A program made the translations under genes and the position numbers. The notes beneath the pieces are model-generated. The model was not told the origin of the DNA and ran no database searches. It saw only the letters and a program-made list of their open reading frames with translations. This document shows, piece by piece, positions 10,297 through 19,631 of a stretch of 64,000 nucleotides of DNA (positions are counted from its first letter, which is position 1; each line of letters begins with the position of its first letter). Source of the stretch: Channallabes apus (Eukaryota > Chordata > Actinopteri > Siluriformes > Clariidae); assembly GCA_030522415.1 (NCBI GenBank), contig CM060127.1:13808646-13872645 (forward strand), in the 5' to 3' direction.

Positions 10297-13265
10297 GTAC
10301 CCCCCTGTCCAGGACTGGCTCCTGACGGTCCTGGGGTGGAGGATACCCGGCGACGGTAGTCTCGAATCAGTTCGGGGTCGAGAATGAACCGGGCCGGGAT
10401 CCAAGACCGCTCCTCGGGGCCGTAGCCCTCCCAGTCAACAAGGTACTGTGTACCTCTGCCCCGAGGGCGCGAGTCGAGGATTCGGCGTACGGTGTAGGCG
10501 AGACCGCCGTCGATGGTCCGGGGAGGAGGAGCTGGGGGGGTGGGTGGAATCATGGGTGATGTGATGAATGGTTTGAGCTGAGAGATATGGAATACTGGAT
10601 GGATCCGGAGTGCCGCAGGCAGCTGGAGCCGGTAGGTGACAGGGTTGATGCAATGAGTGATGCGATATGGTCCGACGAATCTGGGGGAGAGTTTTCTGGA
10701 TTCTGTGCGGAGGTGCAGGTTTCTTGTAGACAGCCAGACTTTGTCACCTACGTGGTACAATCGTCCCGGTGGGTGTCGACGGCGATGTTGGATGGCGTAG
10801 CGGGTGTTAGCTCGTTGGATGGCTGCGTTGGTGAGGCGCCATATCCGTCGACACCTGCGGGCCAACTGTTGGGCCGAGGGTACATTAACCTCCGGTTCTT
10901 GGTGTTCGAACATCGGAGGTTGGAAACCATGGCACACCTCAAATGGGCTTAGCTTGGTGGCGGTGGAGACGTGAAGGTTGTGGGAAAGCTCCGCCCAAGT
11001 GAGGTGGCGGGCCCAGGAGCGCTGACGATCTGCCACGAAACACCTCAAGTAGCGCTCCAGTTGTTGGTTGGTCCGCTCCGTCTGACCATTGGTCTGAGGG
11101 TGGTAGCCAGATGAGAGACTACAAGTGGAGTTGATCAGACGGCAGAAGGCTTTCCAGAACCGGGCAGTGAACTGGGGCCCCCTGTCCGAGACGATGTCCT
11201 TGGGGAACCCATGCAGTCGGACTACGTGCTCTAATATCAGCTCGGCTGTCTGTTTAGCTGACGGGAGTCCGGAAAGGGCCACCAGGTGCACAGCTTTGGA
11301 GAAACGATCCACAATGGTTAAAATGGTGTCCTTATCTTCTGAAGCCGGCAGGCCCGTGATGAAATCAACGGCAATGTGCGTCCAGGGTCTTCGGGGAACT
11401 GGGAGCGGTTGGAGTTCCCCGGGTGTTGGTTGGTTTGTGTCCTTGGCCCGGGCGCACACTGGGCACGCCTGAACGAACTCATTGACGTCCTTGGCCATGG
11501 AAGGCCACCAGAAGGCACGGCGGATGAACTGGAGAGTGCGTTGTGTGCCTGGATGTCCGGAGATGGGAGTTGAGTGACCCCACTGGATGACCTCCGTTCG
11601 AAGGGTCTCTGGAACATAGAGTCGTCCAGGCGGCACACCTGCCGGTTCGTCCTCCGCAGTCTGTGCCTGGCGAACCCTGGTCTCCAGTTCCCAACGGAGT
11701 GGGGCGATGATTTTTGATGATGGCAGGACAGGCGCGGGGTCCGCCCGGGGGCTGTCCTCTTCATGTTGACGCGAGAGGGCGTCAGCTTTGATGTTCTTGG
11801 ACCCCGGGCGGTAGGACAGATGGAAATTATATTGCTCGAAGAACAATGCCCACCGCGCCTGTCGAGGGTTCAGCTGCTTAATGTTGCGGATGGTGATGAG
11901 GTTCTGATGATCGGTCCAGATGAGGAATGGTTCTCTGGCGCCCTGGAGCCAGTGTCGCCATTCTTCCAATGCCCACTTTATGGCCAGCAGCTCGCGGTCC
12001 CCTACCCCGTATCGCTGCTGAGTGGAATCAAATTTTTTGGAAAAGAAACTGCATGGGTGCAGCTTCTGATCTGGACCTCGTTGTGAGAGGACCGCCCCGG
12101 CGCCCACATCCGAGGCGTCCACCTCCACAACGAACGGTTGATCTGCATCCGGATGAAGGAGAATGGGGGCGGTGGTAAATCGGTGGCAGAGTTCATGGAA
12201 AGCGGATATGGCCGTAGGGTTGAGCTGGAAGTGATGGGGCGAGAGTCGGGTCAGGGCGGTTAAGGGGGTCGCAACTGTACTGTAGCCCCGGATAAAGCGA
12301 CGGTAGAAGTTCGCAAACCCGAGAAACCGTTGAAGCTGCTTGAGGGTCTTGGGTAGGGGCCAATGACGCACAGCCTCTAGCTTCTGCGGGTCCATGGCCA
12401 CACCCTGGGGCGAGATAACAAAACCCAGGAACGTGGTGGAGTGCTCGTGAAAAGCACACTTTTCCAACTTACAGTACAGTTGGTGGGCGACTAATCTCTT
12501 TAATACCGCTCTGACGTGTTGAATGTGTTCGGTGAGGCTGTGTGAGTAGATGAGTATGTCGTCTAGATAGACGAATACCCATCTGCCGAGCATATCTCTG
12601 AAGACATCATTAATGAACTGTTGGAAAGCTGCTGGTGCGTTGCAAAGTCCAAAAGGTATTACCAGGCTTTCGTAGTGTCCTGTGGGGGTGATGAAGGCCG
12701 TTTTCCACTCATCGCCCTCTCTGATACGCACCAAGTTGTAGGCACTCCGGAGGTCCAACTTAGTGAAAATGGTGGCACCAGAGAGGGCGTCCAGGGCAGA
12801 GTTGGTAAGCGGCAACGGATGTCGGTTCTTAATGGTTATGTTGTTGAGCCCCCGATAGTCGACACATGGGCGTAGGTCACCGCCTTTTTTCTTCACGAAG
12901 AAGAACCCCGCGGCGGCAGGCGATGAGGATGGTCGGATGGTGCCGTTACGTAGGGCCGAAGATACATATTCCTCCATCGCCTGAGTCTCGGAGGTGGAGA
13001 GGGAGTAGAGATGGCCGCGGGGAGGAGTGGAACCCGGCTGAAGGTCAATCGCCAGGTCGTAGGGGCGGTGAGGCGGTAGGTGAGTCGCCCGTCGCTTACA
13101 AAATGCTTCAGCCAGGTCCTGATAGGCAGCGGGAATGGCGTTGGTGTCGACGTCGGGGGCCTCGGACTCCCTAGAGCACGTAGGCAGAGTTCTGAACAGG
13201 TCGGACCCCACTGTAAGATCCTGTTTTGGTTCCAGGAAATAAGCGGATCGTGCTGGAGAAGCCAC
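10251..13265 (-). CDS. Pol: reverse transcriptase, RNase H, integrase and chromodomain
   Basis: 1004 open codons. RT fingers contain [11 protein letters not shown] (131-141) and the palm YLDD (233-236). RNase H has D383, E425, D452 and D495. The integrase zinc domain is H564, H571, C601, C604. The catalytic core is D634, D694, E730 with 35 residues between the last two. GPY/F lies around 858-880. A chromodomain (about 923-972, with [15 protein letters not shown]) is the module that in chromoviruses guides integration to particular chromatin. The first roughly 30 codons are probably not protein: homology passes from the protease frame to this one somewhere around 13170, and the ATG at 13265 is internal to the open frame. 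The product would normally be cut from a Gag-Pol polyprotein. Confidence 0.95.
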   Translation of the reverse strand: MASPARSAYFLEPKQDLTVGSDLFRTLPTCSRESEAPDVDTNAIPAAYQDLAEAFCKRRATHLPPHRPYDLAIDLQPGSTPPRGHLYSLSTSETQAMEEYVSSALRNGTIRPSSSPAAAGFFFVKKKGGDLRPCVDYRGLNNITIKNRHPLPLTNSALDALSGATIFTKLDLRSAYNLVRIREGDEWKTAFITPTGHYESLVIPFGLCNAPAAFQQFINDVFRDMLGRWVFVYLDDILIYSHSLTEHIQHVRAVLKRLVAHQLYCKLEKCAFHEHSTTFLGFVISPQGVAMDPQKLEAVRHWPLPKTLKQLQRFLGFANFYRRFIRGYSTVATPLTALTRLSPHHFQLNPTAISAFHELCHRFTTAPILLHPDADQPFVVEVDASDVGAGAVLSQRGPDQKLHPCSFFSKKFDSTQQRYGVGDRELLAIKWALEEWRHWLQGAREPFLIWTDHQNLITIRNIKQLNPRQARWALFFEQYNFHLSYRPGSKNIKADALSRQHEEDSPRADPAPVLPSSKIIAPLRWELETRVRQAQTAEDEPAGVPPGRLYVPETLRTEVIQWGHSTPISGHPGTQRTLQFIRRAFWWPSMAKDVNEFVQACPVCARAKDTNQPTPGELQPLPVPRRPWTHIAVDFITGLPASEDKDTILTIVDRFSKAVHLVALSGLPSAKQTAELILEHVVRLHGFPKDIVSDRGPQFTARFWKAFCRLINSTCSLSSGYHPQTNGQTERTNQQLERYLRCFVADRQRSWARHLTWAELSHNLHVSTATKLSPFEVCHGFQPPMFEHQEPEVNVPSAQQLARRCRRIWRLTNAAIQRANTRYAIQHRRRHPPGRLYHVGDKVWLSTRNLHLRTESRKLSPRFVGPYRITHCINPVTYRLQLPAALRIHPVFHISQLKPFITSPMIPPTPPAPPPRTIDGGLAYTVRRILDSRPRGRGTQYLVDWEGYGPEERSWIPARFILDPELIRDYRRRVSSTPGPSGASPGQGGTVIHTQSAPGTRTRK
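10297..10306 (-). other. Polypurine tract
   Basis: On the - strand ACAGGGGGGTAC immediately precedes the 3' LTR. The G6 run is the likely plus-strand primer, comparable to the G-rich tract of the + strand relative. Confidence 0.7.
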
Positions 13266-13642
13266 GGGTGTCCAAGTATGATAGGTGGTGATGAGACGGA
13301 GGTGAGGTGAAACTGGATTGATTCGTGATGCTGACCAATGATGAGGGTGATGGGTTGAGTCTGGGTGGTAATGGGGCTGGAGGAGAGAGGCCGACCATCG
13401 ACTGATGTAATTTTAACAGGCTGGGATAACGCTTCAAATTCCACCTCCAGACTTTTGGCATAAGATGAGTCAATGAAGTTACCTGCAGCCCCGGAGTCGA
13501 TGAATGCGGTACTTCTGACCCGTTTGTGGCCAATCTGGAGGTGTACCTGGACCGTGAGACGAGAGACGCTAGGTGTGGTAGCAGAGAGGTGGAGATGGCC
13601 CGGTGAGCTGCTCCCAACGCTCACCGGGCCTGGGCGTTTCCC
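13150..13642 (-). CDS. Pol N-terminus: aspartic protease, entered by -1 frameshift from gag
   Basis: Reads -1 relative to gag from the GGGAAAC heptamer at 13636-13642. The frame is open from 13696 to 12893, but family-like sequence ends at about 13150. The protease active site is [10 protein letters not shown], followed by typical flap and helix segments ([16 protein letters not shown]). The RT reading frame is a further -1 step away, and no X-XXY-YYZ heptamer was found in the overlap (about 13265-13100). I therefore read the step as a one-base deletion or similar lesion in this copy rather than a second programmed shift. Confidence 0.8.
13597..13642 (-). promoter_or_regulatory. Programmed -1 ribosomal frameshift signal
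   Basis: On the - strand: G GGA AAC (13642-13636) in gag frame, a 5-nt spacer (13635-13631), then GGCCCGGTGAGC (13630-13619), a 10-nt loop (13618-13609) and its perfect complement GCTCACCGGGCC (13608-13597). The 12-bp stem is nine or ten pairs GC. The gag stop TGA (13623-13621) lies in the 5' arm. Slipping one base back gives the open protease frame. Heptamer identity to that of mammalian PEG10 is known biology; activity here is inferred. A pseudoknot with downstream sequence is possible. Confidence 0.88.
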
Positions 13643-14667
13643 TGGCGACGTGGGCAGATGGCTCTGTGGTGCTCTGCCGACCCACAATAAGCACAAAGTC
13701 CTTTTTTAAAGCGTCGTTCTCGTTCTTCTGCGGTCAGGGATGCGCGCCCTAATTGCATGGGTTCCCCGGCTCCGGTGTAAACCACGGCAGTAGGTGGAGA
13801 AACAACATGTCCCTGGGTAGTGTAGGTAGCTGACTTCGGTGGACGTGAAGTGGTGGGGGTGAAAGTGGGTGTTGGCGGCAGGGTCCTAGGGGCCGGCTTC
13901 GGACGAGAGAGGAGGCGTTGGTCGATCCGAAGGGCGAGTTGGATCACTCCCTCCAGCGTGGCAGGAAGCTCTCGCCCGGCTAATTCGTCCTTAATCTCCG
14001 AAGTCAGTCCCTCATAGTAGGAGGTCCGGAGCGCTGCGTCGCCCCAGGTGGTCTGAACGGCGAGAGTGCGGAACTCGGCGGTGTAGCGACTTACAGACGA
14101 TCTTCCCTGCCGCAGGTGGTAAAGTTTGGTGTTGGTCTCCACCTCGCCCGCAGGGTGTTCAAAAGTGAGCCGGAGTTGATGTGTAAACTCATTGTATGAG
14201 TGGGCGGTGTCTGTGTCTGCTTGGAGAACTGCCGTGGCCCACTCAGCTGCCTGCCCTGTGAGCAACGAAACGAGGAGAGCAATGCGTATCCGATCGGTGG
14301 AGTACTTGATGGGATTGAACTCAAACACCAGGTCGAGCGCCGTCAAAAACACACTGCATCTCCCGTCCGTGCCATTCCATTTCTCTGGTAATGATATAAA
14401 GATGTCAGAAGAGGGGGGGGAAGGGGGATGCGGTGCCGCGGCCGCCACGACAGGAGGCCGGTTAGCCGCGCTAGCAACAGCCGCCCGAAGATCCGCGTTC
14501 TCCCGCCTGAGATCCGCAACCTCGCGGCGCAAGGCCGCGATGTCTTGGACGCTCCGGCGAAGAGTAGCGACCTCCTCGGTTAGTCTATTAACCAGCACGG
14601 TATGCCGATCCACCACGCCGCAGAGGCGCACGTGATCCGCTGGGTTCACCGTCAGAGGCTCAGTCAT
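13621..14667 (-). CDS. Gag polyprotein (capsid and nucleocapsid)
   Basis: 348 residues. The N-terminal third has a coiled-coil-like heptad stretch (about 33-70, LRREVADLRRENADLRAAV). It is followed by a Pro/Ala-rich linker and the retrotransposon gag capsid fold (about 90-260, with FLTALDLVFEF and YTAEFRTLA). A single zinc knuckle is C325-x2-C328-x4-H333-x4-C338, ten residues before the stop. It assembles the particle and packages RNA in this family. The start at 14667 is chosen because it is the first ATG of the RNA frame and matches the homologous Sushi start region. It lies only 2 nt from the LTR, inside the primer-binding site. The stop is bypassed by the frameshift signal. Confidence 0.93.
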   Translation of the reverse strand: MTEPLTVNPADHVRLCGVVDRHTVLVNRLTEEVATLRRSVQDIAALRREVADLRRENADLRAAVASAANRPPVVAAAAPHPPSPPSSDIFISLPEKWNGTDGRCSVFLTALDLVFEFNPIKYSTDRIRIALLVSLLTGQAAEWATAVLQADTDTAHSYNEFTHQLRLTFEHPAGEVETNTKLYHLRQGRSSVSRYTAEFRTLAVQTTWGDAALRTSYYEGLTSEIKDELAGRELPATLEGVIQLALRIDQRLLSRPKPAPRTLPPTPTFTPTTSRPPKSATYTTQGHVVSPPTAVVYTGAGEPMQLGRASLTAEERERRFKKGLCAYCGSAEHHRAICPRRQGNAQAR

Positions 14668-14668
14668 T
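14658..14668 (-). other. Primer-binding site, self-priming type
   Basis: AATGACTGAGC (14668-14658), one base after the 5' LTR, is an exact reverse complement of GCTCAGTCATT in the LTR (14949-14939). That LTR segment begins 31 nt after the first T of the TATA box, so it should be the very 5' end of the RNA. An 11-nt RNA 5' end folding back on the primer-binding site is the mechanism known for yeast Tf1 and proposed for vertebrate sushi elements. The gag ATG is embedded in the site. Confidence 0.88.
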
Positions 14669-14669
14669 C

Positions 14670-15047
14670 TGTCATGAACTAACCTCGGTGACCAGAAGAC
14701 GTAGCTTAGCGGTTAGCCCAATGTAGCGTGGATGGTAAACCCAAACGCGGAGTAACAGCGAGCAGGCAGGATAACCACGCGATTTATTCTAAGGACTCTC
14801 CCGAAAACGGAGCAAGGGAAAAACACAAATTTAACCCGCGTCCTAAAATACACACACAACGATAGGAAGCAACAACCAAAGGATAGTGAGTACTCACGGT
14901 TTGATGAACGTCAACCTGAACCGACATGGGCCGAACTCAATGACTGAGCGGTAAGCCAACGTTTGTTTACCTCTTTTATACTTCCTGGTTTGGCGCCCGC
15001 CTTACTTCCGGGTCCTAGTGCCGGGCGCAGATTGAGTGTGTATGACA
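14670..15047 (-). repeat. 5' LTR of the - strand chromovirus
   Basis: 378 bp, near-identical to 9919-10296. Followed on the + strand by the GAAGA duplication. Confidence 0.97.
14939..14980 (-). promoter_or_regulatory. LTR promoter: TATA box and predicted transcript start
   Basis: TATAAAAG on the - strand (14980-14973). Transcription is predicted to start at about 14949, giving an RNA that begins GCTCAGTCATT. Start inferred from spacing and from complementarity to the primer-binding site. Confidence 0.75.
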
Positions 15048-15052
15048 GAAGA

Positions 15053-15479
15053 ATAGTAACACCAACGGAAAAAACTCTTAAGTAAATTAATTCAGATCGT
15101 ATGTGCTCATAAGCAGTTATTAGTTTTGTTTGGATCTGCCAATTATATATTCAAACTTTTTTTGAGTAAAATACAAACAAATTCTAACCAGGCGGTTGCT
15201 AAGGATGCTGTAAACCAGACTTTTTTTTTTTTTTTTTTTTAATCTGTGATCCTGTTTTAGGATATAAAAATGTTACAATCCACTGAATGGTGGTCAGGAA
15301 CAAAGCTTGGGCGACAAAAGTCATCTTCACTCAGGTATAATGAGGCTTTGAAAGTAAATGGCATAGAGTGTATGAGAAGTGGAGAAACCCTCTGTGACAT
15401 CACCCATAGGTTTTCTGAAGAGCAGCTTTGAAGCTCAGCTGCGGGCACTCTGGTCATTTCCATCTTGACAGGAGCCTTT
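15053..15479. other. Repeat-like spacer with T20 tract
   Basis: A run of about 20 T residues at 15221-15240, then text (GTGGAGAAACCCTCTGTGACATC region) that resembles dispersed fish repeat DNA upstream of Tc1 copies. No left terminal repeat for the Tc1 element can be found here. Confidence 0.35.
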
Positions 15480-16876
15480 CCAGTATAATTTTATGAGGTC
15501 TGAGTGCAGTCAGTTGCCCATAGACATTGCCTGATGAGTACTAATGACTAAATAGAGTGCACCTGTGTGTAATCTAATGTCAGTACAAATACAGCTGCTC
15601 TGTGACGGCCTCAGAGGTTGTCTAAGAGAATATTGGGAGCAATGCAACACCATGAAGTCCAAAGAACACACCAGACACGTCTGGGATAAAGTTATTGAGA
15701 AATTTAAAGCAGGCTTAGGCTACAAAAAGATTTCCAAAGCCTTGAACATCCCACGGAACACTGTTCAAGCCATGGAAGGAGTATGGCACAACTGTAAACC
15801 TACCAAGACAAGGCCGAAAACCTAAACTCACAGGCCGAACAAGGAGAGCGCAGATCAGAAATGCAGCCAAGAGGCCCATGTGACTCTGGACGAACTGCAG
15901 CGATCTACAGCTTAGGTGGGGGAATCTGTCCATACTGTAGGACAACTATTAGTCGTGCACTGCACAAAGTTGGCCTTTATGGAAGAGTGCCAAGAAGAAA
16001 GCCATTGTTAAAAGAAAACCATAAGAAGTCCCGTTTGCAGTTTGCCACAAGCCATGTGGGGGACACAGCAAACATGTGGAAGAATGTGCTCTGGTCAGAT
16101 GAGACAAAAATGGAACTTTTTGGCCAAAATGCAAAACGCTATGTGTGGCGGAAAACTAACACTGCACATCACTCTGAACACACCATCCCCACTGTCAAAT
16201 ATTGTGGTGGCAGCATCATGCTCTGGGGGTGCTTCTCTTCACCAGGGAAGCTGGTCAGAGTTGATGGGAAGATGGATAGAGGCAAATAAAGGGCAATCTT
16301 GGAAGAAAACCTCTTGGAGTCGGCAAAAGACTTGAGACTGGGGCGGAGTTTTACTTTCCTGCAGGACAACAACCCTAAACATAAAGCCAGGGCAACAATG
16401 GAATGGTTTAAAACAAAACATATCCATGTGTTAGAATGGCCCAGTCAAAGTCCAGATCTAAATCCAATCGAGAATCTGTGGCAAGATCTGAAAACTGCTG
16501 TTCACAAACGCTGTCCATCTAATCTGACTGAGCTGGAGCTGTTTTGTAAAGAAGAATGGGCAAGGATTTAAGTCTCTAGATGTGCAAAGCTGGTAGAGAC
16601 ATACCCTAAAAGACTGGCAGCTGTAATTGCAGCAAAAGGTGGTTCTACAAAGTATTGACTCAGGGGGCTGAATAATTACGCACACCCCACTTTTCACTTA
16701 TTTATTTGTAAAAAAGAATTTGGAATCATGTATGATTTTTGTTCCACTTCTCACATACACCACTTTGTATTGGTCTTTTACGTGGAATTCCAATAAAATT
16801 GATTCATATTTGTGGCTGTAATGTGCCAAAATGTGGAAAAGTTCAAGGGGGCCAAATACTTTTGCAAGCCACTGTA
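15480..16876 (+). mobile_element. Tc1-type DNA transposon, 5' end missing
   Basis: The right end is present: GGGGGCCAAATACTTTTGCAAG then CCACTGTA at 16876. The matching left inverted repeat is not found, so the copy is truncated or rearranged on the left. The 3' 170 bp recurs in another fragment at 31010-31178. Confidence 0.85.
15652..16658 (+). pseudogene. Tc1 transposase pseudogene (DD34E)
   Basis: The ATG at 15652 opens a paired-like helix-turn-helix (FKAGLGYKKISKALNIPRNTVQ). After a frame change near 15790-15860 the catalytic part is readable. First Asp is in WSDETK, second in [10 protein letters not shown], and the Glu in [11 protein letters not shown], which is the DD34E triad of Tc1. 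A stop follows DGKMDRGK (about 16287-16289) and another lies after EEWARI (16569). The frame ends GGSTKY at 16658. Not active as read. Confidence 0.9.
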
Positions 16877-17210
16877 CTGTATGTTGTGCATTTTAACATA
16901 GGGCTCCAGAAGGACCGACTTGTGATTGGAGCATTTCCTTGTGGTCATTCGAGGAAATGCACATTTTTGGCACCTTGATGTTGGACTCAAGAATTGAAGG
17001 TTGCCCCTTGGTAAGTAGATCGGATGATCCACCAATGGCATCACTGATGAAAAGACTAATTTCAACTAACAGCTATCAGTGTAGCTTTAACAAGAATAAG
17101 GCTTGATAACAAACTGATGAACACCACCAAGCGCCGCCTCACAATTTGTGACTGAACCAAGAGTCCTTATATACTGTGCTTACTCACAGGTGATGGCAAT
17201 CTGAACTCTG
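16877..17210. other. No feature recognised
   Basis: Spacer after the Tc1 end with no recognised gene or repeat. Confidence 0.35.
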
Positions 17211-17460
17211 GTGTTTGCCATGTTAGGTTGATTGGCGTTCCCAAATTGCCCGTACACACCTTTATTTAATGCTTTATCCTGTATTCAGGGGCCTGGAACC
17301 TATCCCAGGAGGCTTAGAGCACGAGGTAGGGTATGCCCGTAGTGTGTGTATGTGTGTGTGCCCATCGCAGGGATATCCCTAAGCCTCCTGGGATAGGCTC
17401 CAGGTCCCCGCGGCCCTGAATAATTTTAAAGCGTTATAGAAGATGAGTGAGTGAGTTATA
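17211..17460 (+). mobile_element. SINE body fragments
   Basis: Contains GGTTAGGTTGATTGGCGTTCCCAAATTGCCCGTA, then two pieces of the CCTAAGCCTCCTGGGATAGGCTCCAGG segment, one of them inverted, ending AAAGCGTTATAGAAGATGAGTGAGTGAGT. The same family recurs at 33030, 37372, 40837, 46990, 54723 and 60177. It resembles a tRNA-derived SINE abundant in catfish (recalled, not searched). Confidence 0.7.
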
Positions 17461-17524
17461 ACACTATGACCTGGATGCTTTACCTTTAGATTTTTTTCAG
17501 CTCAGGCATAATAGATGATATCTA

Positions 17525-18912
17525 TCCATCCATCCATCCATCCATTTTCTTCTGCTTATCCGAGGTCGGGTCGCGGGGCAGCAGCTTCAGCAGGGATGCC
17601 CAGACTTCCCTCTCCCTGGCCACTTCTTCCAGCTCTTCCAGGGGGATCCCAAGGCGTTCCCATGCCAGCCAAGATACATAGTCCCTCCAGCGTGTCCTGG
17701 GTCTTCCCCGGGGTCTCTTTCCGGTGGGGCGTGTCCGGAACACCTCACAAGTGTGGCGTCCAGGGGGTATCCTAAATAGATGCCCAAGCCACCTCATCTG
17801 GCTCCTCTCGATGCGGAGGAGCAGCGGCTCTACTCTGAGCCCCTCCCGGATGACTGAGCTTCTCACCCTATCTCTAAGGGAGAGCCCAGACACCCTGCGG
17901 AGGAAACTCATTTCGGCCACTTGTATTCGCGATCCTGTTCTTTCGGTCACTACCCACAGCTCATGACCATAGGTGAGGGTAGGAACGTAGATCGACCGGT
18001 AAATTGAGAGCTTTGCCTTTTGGCTCAGCTCCTTCTTCACCACGACGGACCGATACAGAGCCCGCATCACTGCAGACGCTGCCCCAATCCGCCTGTCAAT
18101 CTCCCGCTCCATTTTACCCTCACTCGTGAACAAGACCCAGAGATACTTAAACTCCTCCACTTGGGGCAGGATCTCACTCCCAACCCTGAGAGGGCACTCC
18201 ACCTTTTTCCGGCTGAGGACCATGGCCTCAGATTTGGAGGTGCTGATTCTCATTCCAGCCGCTTCACACTCGGCTGCGAACCGGTCCAGTGAGAGCTGTA
18301 GGTCGCAGGATGATGAGGCCAACAGAACAATGTCATCTGCAAAAAGCAGTGACCCAATCCTGAATCCACCAAACTGTACCCCCTAAACGCCCTGGCTGCA
18401 CCTAGAAATCCTGTCTATGAAAATTATGAACAGGATCGGTGACAAAGGGCAGCCCTGTCGGAGTCCTACTCTCACCGGAAACAGGTCCGACTTACTACCG
18501 GCAATGCGGACCAAGCTCCGACACCGTTTGTACAGGGACCGGACAGCCCTCAACAGGGAATCCGATATCCCATACTCCCGGAGTACCCCCCACAGGACTC
18601 CCCGAGGGACACGGTCGAATGCCTTCTCCAAGTCCACAAAGCACATGTAGACTGGTTGGGCAAACTCCCATGCTCCCTCCAGGACCCTGCTAAGGGTGTA
18701 GAGCTGGTCCACTGTTCCGCGACCTGGACGAAAACCACACTGCTCCTCCTGAATCCGAGGTTCGACTATCCGACGGACCCTCCTTTCCAGGACCCCTGAA
18801 TAGACTTTCCCGGGGAGGCTGAGGAGTGTGATCCCTCTGTAGTTGGAACACACTCTCCGGTCCCCCTTCTTGAAGAGGGGGACCACGACCCTGGTTTGCC
18901 AGTCCAGGGGCA
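17525..18912 (-). pseudogene. Rex3 reverse transcriptase and C-terminal domain
   Basis: On the - strand from 18912: VVVPLFKKGDRRVCSNYRG, CGFRPGRGTVDQL, FVDLEKAFDRVPR and GLRQGCPLSPILF, then a TAG stop at 18385-18383, then the FADD catalytic box (18343-18332) in the same frame. After that come the thumb and a C-terminal domain with GKRPRGRPRTRWRD, ending near 17540 in DGWMDG from the tail repeats. One nonsense codon is the only break I see in this segment. Confidence 0.9.
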
Positions 18913-18916
18913 CTGT

Positions 18917-19631
18917 TGTAGCGCGGCCACATAAAGGGGCAGTTAAACTGCAGGGGAAAAGGGAAGGAGCTAATGTTGCTCACCTGCACACACAAACTGA
19001 CCCCTTTCGGTTATTTTCGTCCCCATGGCAACGGTGCCTTGGTTCCGGGGTTAAGCTCTCGCGCGCATGCGCAGCTGTGCCGCGAGGGAACCCTGATGAC
19101 CTATCAGGTCACGTGTGCCGGTATAAAGCCGGAACCGGCACAACAGTCAACACGGGGAGATGAAGCAAGCAGCGCTGTGTATGGAGAGAGAGAGCGAGCT
19201 AGTTGGACATTGCCAGTGGATTATTCTTTTCCTGGACATCAACTATACCCCTCTGATTCCGTTTCTCGAGCTCCCGGACTTACCATCTTTCACCGGTGAG
19301 CTTGAGCCGTCTCCCCATTTCATCATTCCATTCATTTTCAATAACACGGACTTGGACTTTCATACATACGCACTCACACACTCGCACACATTACTGACAT
19401 TGTATATATTTGTTTATATTTTGTATATATTATTTTTTCGTTGCACTTCATTTGTTTGTTTGTCTTTTGTAAATATTACACTTTGGTTTGGTTTTGGAAA
19501 TTGTTGTTGTGTCCGTCTGTCCTTGCTCCGCGAAGGTTGCGCAATACCGGAAGTGAGTGTAATCAACCCGTTTATAGATCTTAGACCCCGATTTAGTGTA
19601 ATTAGCTCTAATAATAAATCTGAGCGTTACA
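18917..19631 (+). mobile_element. Solo LTR inserted in Rex3
   Basis: TGTAGCGC...GCGTTACA ends form an 8-bp imperfect inverted repeat. The target duplication is CTGT (18913-18916 and 19632-19635), or ACTGT if the terminal A is shared. Inside are TATAAA at about 19122 (GGTATAAAGCC) and AATAAA about 20 bp before the end, in the order U3-R-U5 expected for the + strand. There are no flanking internal regions, so it is a solo LTR. Family unknown. Open frames inside it are chance. Confidence 0.85.

Larger units (their letters stand above)
9919..15047 (-). mobile_element. Young Sushi-group chromovirus, nearly intact
   Basis: LTR retrotransposon of 5129 bp read on the - strand, with 5-bp target duplication GAAGA at 9914-9918 and 15048-15052. 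The two 378-bp LTRs differ at one position that I can find (A at 9977 versus G at 14728, within 1 bp), so the insertion is recent. Internal order on the - strand: primer-binding site, gag, protease, RT, RNase H, integrase with HHCC and DD35E, GPY/F, chromodomain, polypurine tract. No envelope. gag and the 1004-codon RT-integrase frame are open from end to end. The only lesion found is a frame step between protease and RT. Confidence 0.97.

Noticed and set aside
13100..13200. Second programmed frameshift between protease and RT
   Set aside because: No canonical slippery heptamer in the right frame was found; kept only as an open question.
13700..13712. TTTAAAAAAGG in gag as the frameshift site
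   Set aside because: Not a valid X-XXY-YYZ heptamer in gag frame, it would act before the zinc knuckle, and a canonical GGGAAAC with stem lies downstream.
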